In this document: positions 8,149 through 10,843 of the stretch, in pieces | Position numbering within the stretch: position 1 is the stretch's first letter | Layout of the letters: every line of letters begins with the position of its first letter | NCBI GenBank assembly: GCA_030589225.1 | Contig: JAUUWD010000021.1 | Span: 1-10,843, forward strand | Direction of reading: 5' to 3' | Source: Desulfobacteraceae bacterium | GTDB taxonomy: Bacteria; Desulfobacterota; DSM-4660; Desulfatiglandales; Desulfatiglandaceae | Length of the DNA stretch: 10,843 nucleotides | The notes under the pieces: generated by a model | The model's database searches: none | Seen by the model: the letters and a program-made list of their open reading frames with translations, nothing else | Told to the model about the DNA's origin: nothing | Translations under genes and position numbers: made by a program

Positions 8149-8384
8149 CTATTGACTATTGGCGATTGACTATTTTTTTATCTGTAATCAAAAATCGGGT
8201 AGTGTCGGTGGTCCGTTGTTAGTCGTTAGTTGCATTTGCATTTCAGGTAGTTGGCTGAAGTATAAGGATATGCAGGGTGGAATGATATCTCTCTGGAATC
8301 ATGTAGTTTTTCTTCTTACTTCAACGGACAACGATCAACTGACATCGCTTAAAATAGTCAATTGAAAATAGTCAATGGTCAATC
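8143..8384 (+). repeat. 242-base imperfect palindromic element made of heptamer arrays
   Basis: The left arm 8143-8176 and the reverse complement of the right arm 8351-8384 match at 30 of 34 positions without gaps. Both arms are 7-base-period arrays of NATTGAC/TATTGAC units. A second inverted pair lies inside: GTCCGTTG at 8211-8218 and CAACGGAC at 8322-8329, again embedded in 7-base units (TCAACGG, ACAACGA, TCAACTG from 8321). The element begins three bases before the nuoF-like stop codon and fills almost all of the 256-base gap to the HoxU-like gene. No transposase is encoded and I see no clear target-site duplication. The open reading frame 8159-8365 across it looks like a by-product. Confidence 0.75.
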
Positions 8385-8391
8385 CTATAAT
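8362..8391 (+). promoter_or_regulatory. probable promoter at the edge of the palindromic element, driving the HoxU-like gene
   Basis: TTGAAA at 8362-8367 (5 of 6 to TTGACA) and a perfect TATAAT at 8386-8391 are 18 bases apart. The -35 lies within the right arm of the inverted repeat. Initiation six or seven bases after the -10 would fall near 8398, leaving a leader of under ten bases before the ATG at 8405. This agrees with the lack of a well-spaced Shine-Dalgarno there. AT-rich sequence makes chance matches possible. Confidence 0.45.
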
Positions 8392-8404
8392 ATAAATTTG
8401 AGCT

Positions 8405-9058
8405 ATGGCTAAACTGCTGGTAGATAACAAGGAAATTGAAGCGAAAGAAGGGATCTCCCTACTACAGGCCTGCCTTGACAACGGGATCTACATCCCCAAC
8501 CTCTGCCACATCCACGGCACGGACAATCCCTCAGCTTCATGCAGACTGTGCTTTGTTGAAATCGAGGGTGAGGACAAACCCATACCCTCTTGTACTGTCA
8601 AGGCAAAAGATGGCATTATTGTCAAAACCGATACTCCGTCCGTGAGGAGACTGCAGTGCACGGCCTTCAAACTCCTTATGTCGGTCCACCGGGTAGACTG
8701 TGGCCATTGTCCGGCCAACAAGAAATGTGAGTTGCAGCGTATTGCCAAATTCCTGAAGGTCGGTTTAAAGCCAAAATACCTGGAACTACACCTGAAGGAA
8801 ACTGAGGTAGACGAATCCAATCCTTTCCTTGATTACTATCCCAATCGCTGTGTCTTGTGCGGCAAATGCATTGCTGTTTGTAAAGACAAACATGGTCGGG
8901 CCTTTTTGACGTTTGCCAAACGGGGGTTAGATGCGGTTGTCAGCTCCTATGGGGAAAAGGATGTGTCAAACCTTCCATGTGGCAAATGTCTTGCCTGCAT
9001 CGGGATCTGTCCTGTGGGCGCCATTACCTCGAAAGACAGTCCCCATCAAACAGCTTAA
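8405..9058 (+). CDS. HoxU/NuoG-N-terminal-like iron-sulfur subunit of a diaphorase
   Basis: 217 residues with the electron-wire architecture of the complex I 75-kDa subunit N-terminus, without any catalytic domain. It has a [2Fe-2S] ferredoxin C34-x11-C46-x2-C49-x13-C63; the His-Cys [4Fe-4S] ligands H95-x3-C99-x2-C102-x5-C108; and two further [4Fe-4S] sets C149-x2-C152-x2-C155-x3-C159 and C192-x2-C195-x2-C198-x3-C202. All sixteen ligands are present. The size and ending fit HoxU of NAD-reducing hydrogenases. In HydA of [FeFe] hydrogenases the same modules continue into an H-cluster domain, but here the protein stops 15 residues after the last Cys. There is only GAG two bases from the ATG, so initiation may be leaderless-like. 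It would take electrons from the NuoF-like subunit to an unidentified partner. It is convergent with the OmpA-family gene, 14 bases away, with no visible terminator between them. Confidence 0.9.
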   Translation: MAKLLVDNKEIEAKEGISLLQACLDNGIYIPNLCHIHGTDNPSASCRLCFVEIEGEDKPIPSCTVKAKDGIIVKTDTPSVRRLQCTAFKLLMSVHRVDCGHCPANKKCELQRIAKFLKVGLKPKYLELHLKETEVDESNPFLDYYPNRCVLCGKCIAVCKDKHGRAFLTFAKRGLDAVVSSYGEKDVSNLPCGKCLACIGICPVGAITSKDSPHQTA

Positions 9059-9072
9059 ACAAATACCGTTTA

Positions 9073-10843
9073 CTACTCTTTTTTCTCATACTCAAGGGAA
9101 ACAGTCACAGTCCGGTTGAGTGCCCGGCCCTCAGGCAGGCTATTGTCATAAATGGGATTGAGGGGGCCTGCACCCGCGTAGGTAAGTCTCTCACCTGCTG
9201 TCATCCCTCCAGCCACGATCTGTTCGTAAACGGCCTTTGCCCGCCTCTCTGAGAGCTTCAAATTGTATTCCTCTTTACCAATATTATCGGTATGTCCCAC
9301 AACCTTCACATCGGCTGCTGGAAACTGCTTCATTCTCTCGATGATCTGGTCAACGATGGCCTTATTACGCTCTTTTATATCTGAGCTGTTGAAGTCAAAG
9401 AGTATCAAGGCGTACTTTTCCAGGACCTTATATCCCATTTTCTGGGCAACACGCTCTTCTCTCTTTATGAATCTGACAGAAGACGTTGCAGCAGCAACAT
9501 CCTTGTATATCTGGCCCTTTTTGTCCATGACCTCAATGCCCGCCGCAATCTCCTTATAAGAACCCACCTTTCCAAGACCAATAGCTTCGAGATCAAAGAT
9601 ATAAGAAGGATTAAGGTCTCCTTTCCCCTTTACAGAACCAATTAGAGAACCATCACCTATCAGCTGTATTTCCCAATCTGTAATGCCATAACCGGCCTGG
9701 ATCTGCGGTGAGATCCGGAACTCCTTTGTGTCGCTCGTCTCTTCCACATAGGTGCTCATTATGGGTTCAAGTATGGTGTGAAGGTCAGAATAGATTTCTG
9801 CACGTTGATTTTCTACCCTCCCTTCGTTCAGGCTGTTTGTACTCGCAACAGCCGGTAAGTTGCGTGCCTCCACGTGTATCCTTGATGGATTTATCCCCCA
9901 TATATACCTCAAATACGCCCGGACTTCTTCAGCTCGACTCCGTGAAAGATCGATTCTATCTTTTTCCACTCCATAATTGGAGTTACAACCCATTATGCTT
10001 ATGTGGGCCTCAGGAAACTCTACAAGGCGTTTCCCTATAATGTTAAGCACTTGAATGTGCTTCTCCATCGCGCCCCTTAGATTACTTTCCAAGAATTTTT
10101 TGGTATCGACCTGATTCCCTAAAATGGAATACCGTTCGGAAATTTCGCTTTTGCCAGTGTCGAAAAACACATAGTTTAGCAGTGGCGAACTATCGATCGT
10201 GGTCAACTCCTCAATGGTCACCGTTTCTGGTTCTATGGATACTTGCCCATACGGCGAGCCTATGAGCTCGTGTATGACTTCTTGGTTCGAAACGGTAACC
10301 GGACATAAAGCCGTCTCAGTCTCATGTGTATCATCATAAACATCTATCACTTTGATACGTGCCTGAAGATTACGTAGTTTAGCCATTTTTTCTCTACCGA
10401 GGTCATTCAGGGAAATAGAATAAAATGGTTGCAATTCACCGGTCCCCTTCAGGGTTTTGATAGGTTGATCATCGCCCAAAACCGTCAGCTCCCAATTGGC
10501 AATGCCATATTCAGCCACTATGTGAGGCTGGATCTTGATCTCATCCATTTTATTAATTTCTACGACGAATTCCCCTGCAGCATCCCTTTGTATCTCTAAC
10601 AAATCGTATTTTATCTCCACCCGTTGATTTTCTACACTGCCGCCCACAGCGTCCAGTGGTGAAGCATGTGCCGGCAAATTCCGTGACTCCACGTTTAGGC
10701 GCTGGGAATCCACTCCCCAAACATTGATAAGATACGCTTTCACTGTTTCAGCCCGTTGCCGCGAAAGGTCGAGATTATTCTCCTCCACACCAATACCGGA
10801 ATTACAGCCTATGATTTGAACTTGAGCGGTCGGGTTTTGGGTC
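9073..10843 (-). CDS. multi-domain OmpA-family envelope protein, C-terminal part (N-terminus beyond the window)
   Basis: 589 residues are visible and the frame is open to the window edge, so the true start lies outside; the GTG at 10788 sits in the middle of a domain and is not a start. Counting from the edge there are three OmpA-like (peptidoglycan-associating) domains: a partial one at 1-80, one at about 218-353 and one at about 473-586. Two related beta-rich segments (about 96-186 and 368-460; YGIANWEL and YGITDWEI) separate them. Only the last domain has the full cell-wall signature GHTDNIG plus LSERRA, whose Asp and Arg bind diaminopimelate in known OmpA domains. The first two have GCNSGIG and GCNSNYG, with Ser in place of Asp but the Arg kept. 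It is expected in the periplasm or outer membrane, tethered to peptidoglycan by the terminal domain. Function beyond anchoring is unknown. Confidence 0.88.
   Translation of the reverse strand, partial: TQNPTAQVQIIGCNSGIGVEENNLDLSRQRAETVKAYLINVWGVDSQRLNVESRNLPAHASPLDAVGGSVENQRVEIKYDLLEIQRDAAGEFVVEINKMDEIKIQPHIVAEYGIANWELTVLGDDQPIKTLKGTGELQPFYSISLNDLGREKMAKLRNLQARIKVIDVYDDTHETETALCPVTVSNQEVIHELIGSPYGQVSIEPETVTIEELTTIDSSPLLNYVFFDTGKSEISERYSILGNQVDTKKFLESNLRGAMEKHIQVLNIIGKRLVEFPEAHISIMGCNSNYGVEKDRIDLSRSRAEEVRAYLRYIWGINPSRIHVEARNLPAVASTNSLNEGRVENQRAEIYSDLHTILEPIMSTYVEETSDTKEFRISPQIQAGYGITDWEIQLIGDGSLIGSVKGKGDLNPSYIFDLEAIGLGKVGSYKEIAAGIEVMDKKGQIYKDVAAATSSVRFIKREERVAQKMGYKVLEKYALILFDFNSSDIKERNKAIVDQIIERMKQFPAADVKVVGHTDNIGKEEYNLKLSERRAKAVYEQIVAGGMTAGERLTYAGAGPLNPIYDNSLPEGRALNRTVTVSLEYEKKE
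9085..10843 (-). repeat. tandem protein-coding repeat: OmpA-like domain plus beta-rich segment
   Basis: Within the OmpA-family gene the same module recurs. Landmarks GCNS and YGIxxWE both repeat at exactly 273 residues (819 bases) between the first and second copies. The third OmpA domain follows 231 residues after the second. Copies one and two share about 38 of 66 residues by eye over the GCNS-to-VENQRxEI stretch; the third is clearly more divergent. This implies an internal duplication later than the split from the terminal domain. Confidence 0.75.

Noticed and set aside
8159..8365. 68-codon plus-strand reading frame in the nuoF-hoxU gap
   Set aside because: It lies across the palindromic repeat, has no Shine-Dalgarno, and its translation shows no recognisable domain; best explained as a by-product of the repeat.
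8143..8384. CRISPR array
   Set aside because: The repeats are 7 bases, contiguous and degenerate, without spacers; there are no cas genes.
8405..9058. Truncated [FeFe]-hydrogenase HydA
   Set aside because: The protein ends cleanly after its last cluster motif, and no H-cluster motif remains in any frame between it and the convergent gene; a HoxU-type subunit fits the length better.
5691..9058. Benzoyl-CoA reductase BamGHI genes
   Set aside because: The subunit types are similar, but no BamB-F gene is present in the window, so the assignment cannot be supported.
10786..10788. GTG as the start of the OmpA-family gene
   Set aside because: The frame stays open to the window edge and the preceding 18 codons match the same position of the second OmpA domain, so the gene continues upstream.

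Overview
The window (10,843 bases, moderate GC) looks like a chromosomal segment of a strictly anaerobic Gram-negative bacterium. The best guess is a sulfate-reducing or syntrophic member of the Desulfobacterota. This rests on the gene mix: a corrinoid-activator-type ATPase, an iron-sulfur-rich NAD(P)H diaphorase module of the HydBC/HndABC/Hox kind, a presequence-protease-like M16C peptidase and an OmpA-family envelope protein. No rRNA or other phylogenetic marker is present, so the taxon is an inference.

Layout. 111-3029 (+) is a full-length M16C zinc metallopeptidase, apparently its own transcription unit, ending near a small hairpin. 3168-5042 (+) is a [2Fe-2S] ferredoxin/ASKHA-ATPase fusion of the RACo (reductive activator of corrinoid proteins) type. 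5199-5666 (+) is a stand-alone cyclic-nucleotide-binding-fold protein whose ligand-binding cassette is degenerate. It is followed by 5691-6230 NuoE-like, 6214-8148 NuoF-like (overlapping NuoE by 17 bases) and 8405-9058, a NuoG-N-terminus/HoxU-like ferredoxin subunit. These three supply a complete electron wire: FMN, NAD(P)H site, three complex-I-type [2Fe-2S] domains (one with a degenerate ligand set) and several [4Fe-4S] clusters. No hydrogenase, formate dehydrogenase or other catalytic subunit follows. On the minus strand, 10843-9073, convergent with the diaphorase and only 14 bases away, lies the C-terminal part of a large protein with at least three OmpA-like domains; its N-terminus is outside the window.

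How the genes may work together. The diaphorase would pass electrons between NAD(P)H and a low-potential carrier. The neighbouring RACo-like protein needs a reductant for its own [2Fe-2S] cluster, so a functional link is conceivable but unproven. The degenerate cNMP-fold protein is placed as a regulatory or accessory subunit of the diaphorase.

The least expected signal is non-coding. Two intergenic stretches (5116-5150 and 8143-8384) consist of degenerate TTG-containing units with a 7-base period. The second is a 242-base element bounded by a 34-base imperfect inverted repeat (30 of 34 positions match). It starts inside the nuoF-like stop region and ends with a good promoter match a few bases before the HoxU-like start codon. 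It splits the diaphorase operon and may insulate, attenuate or re-promote the last gene.
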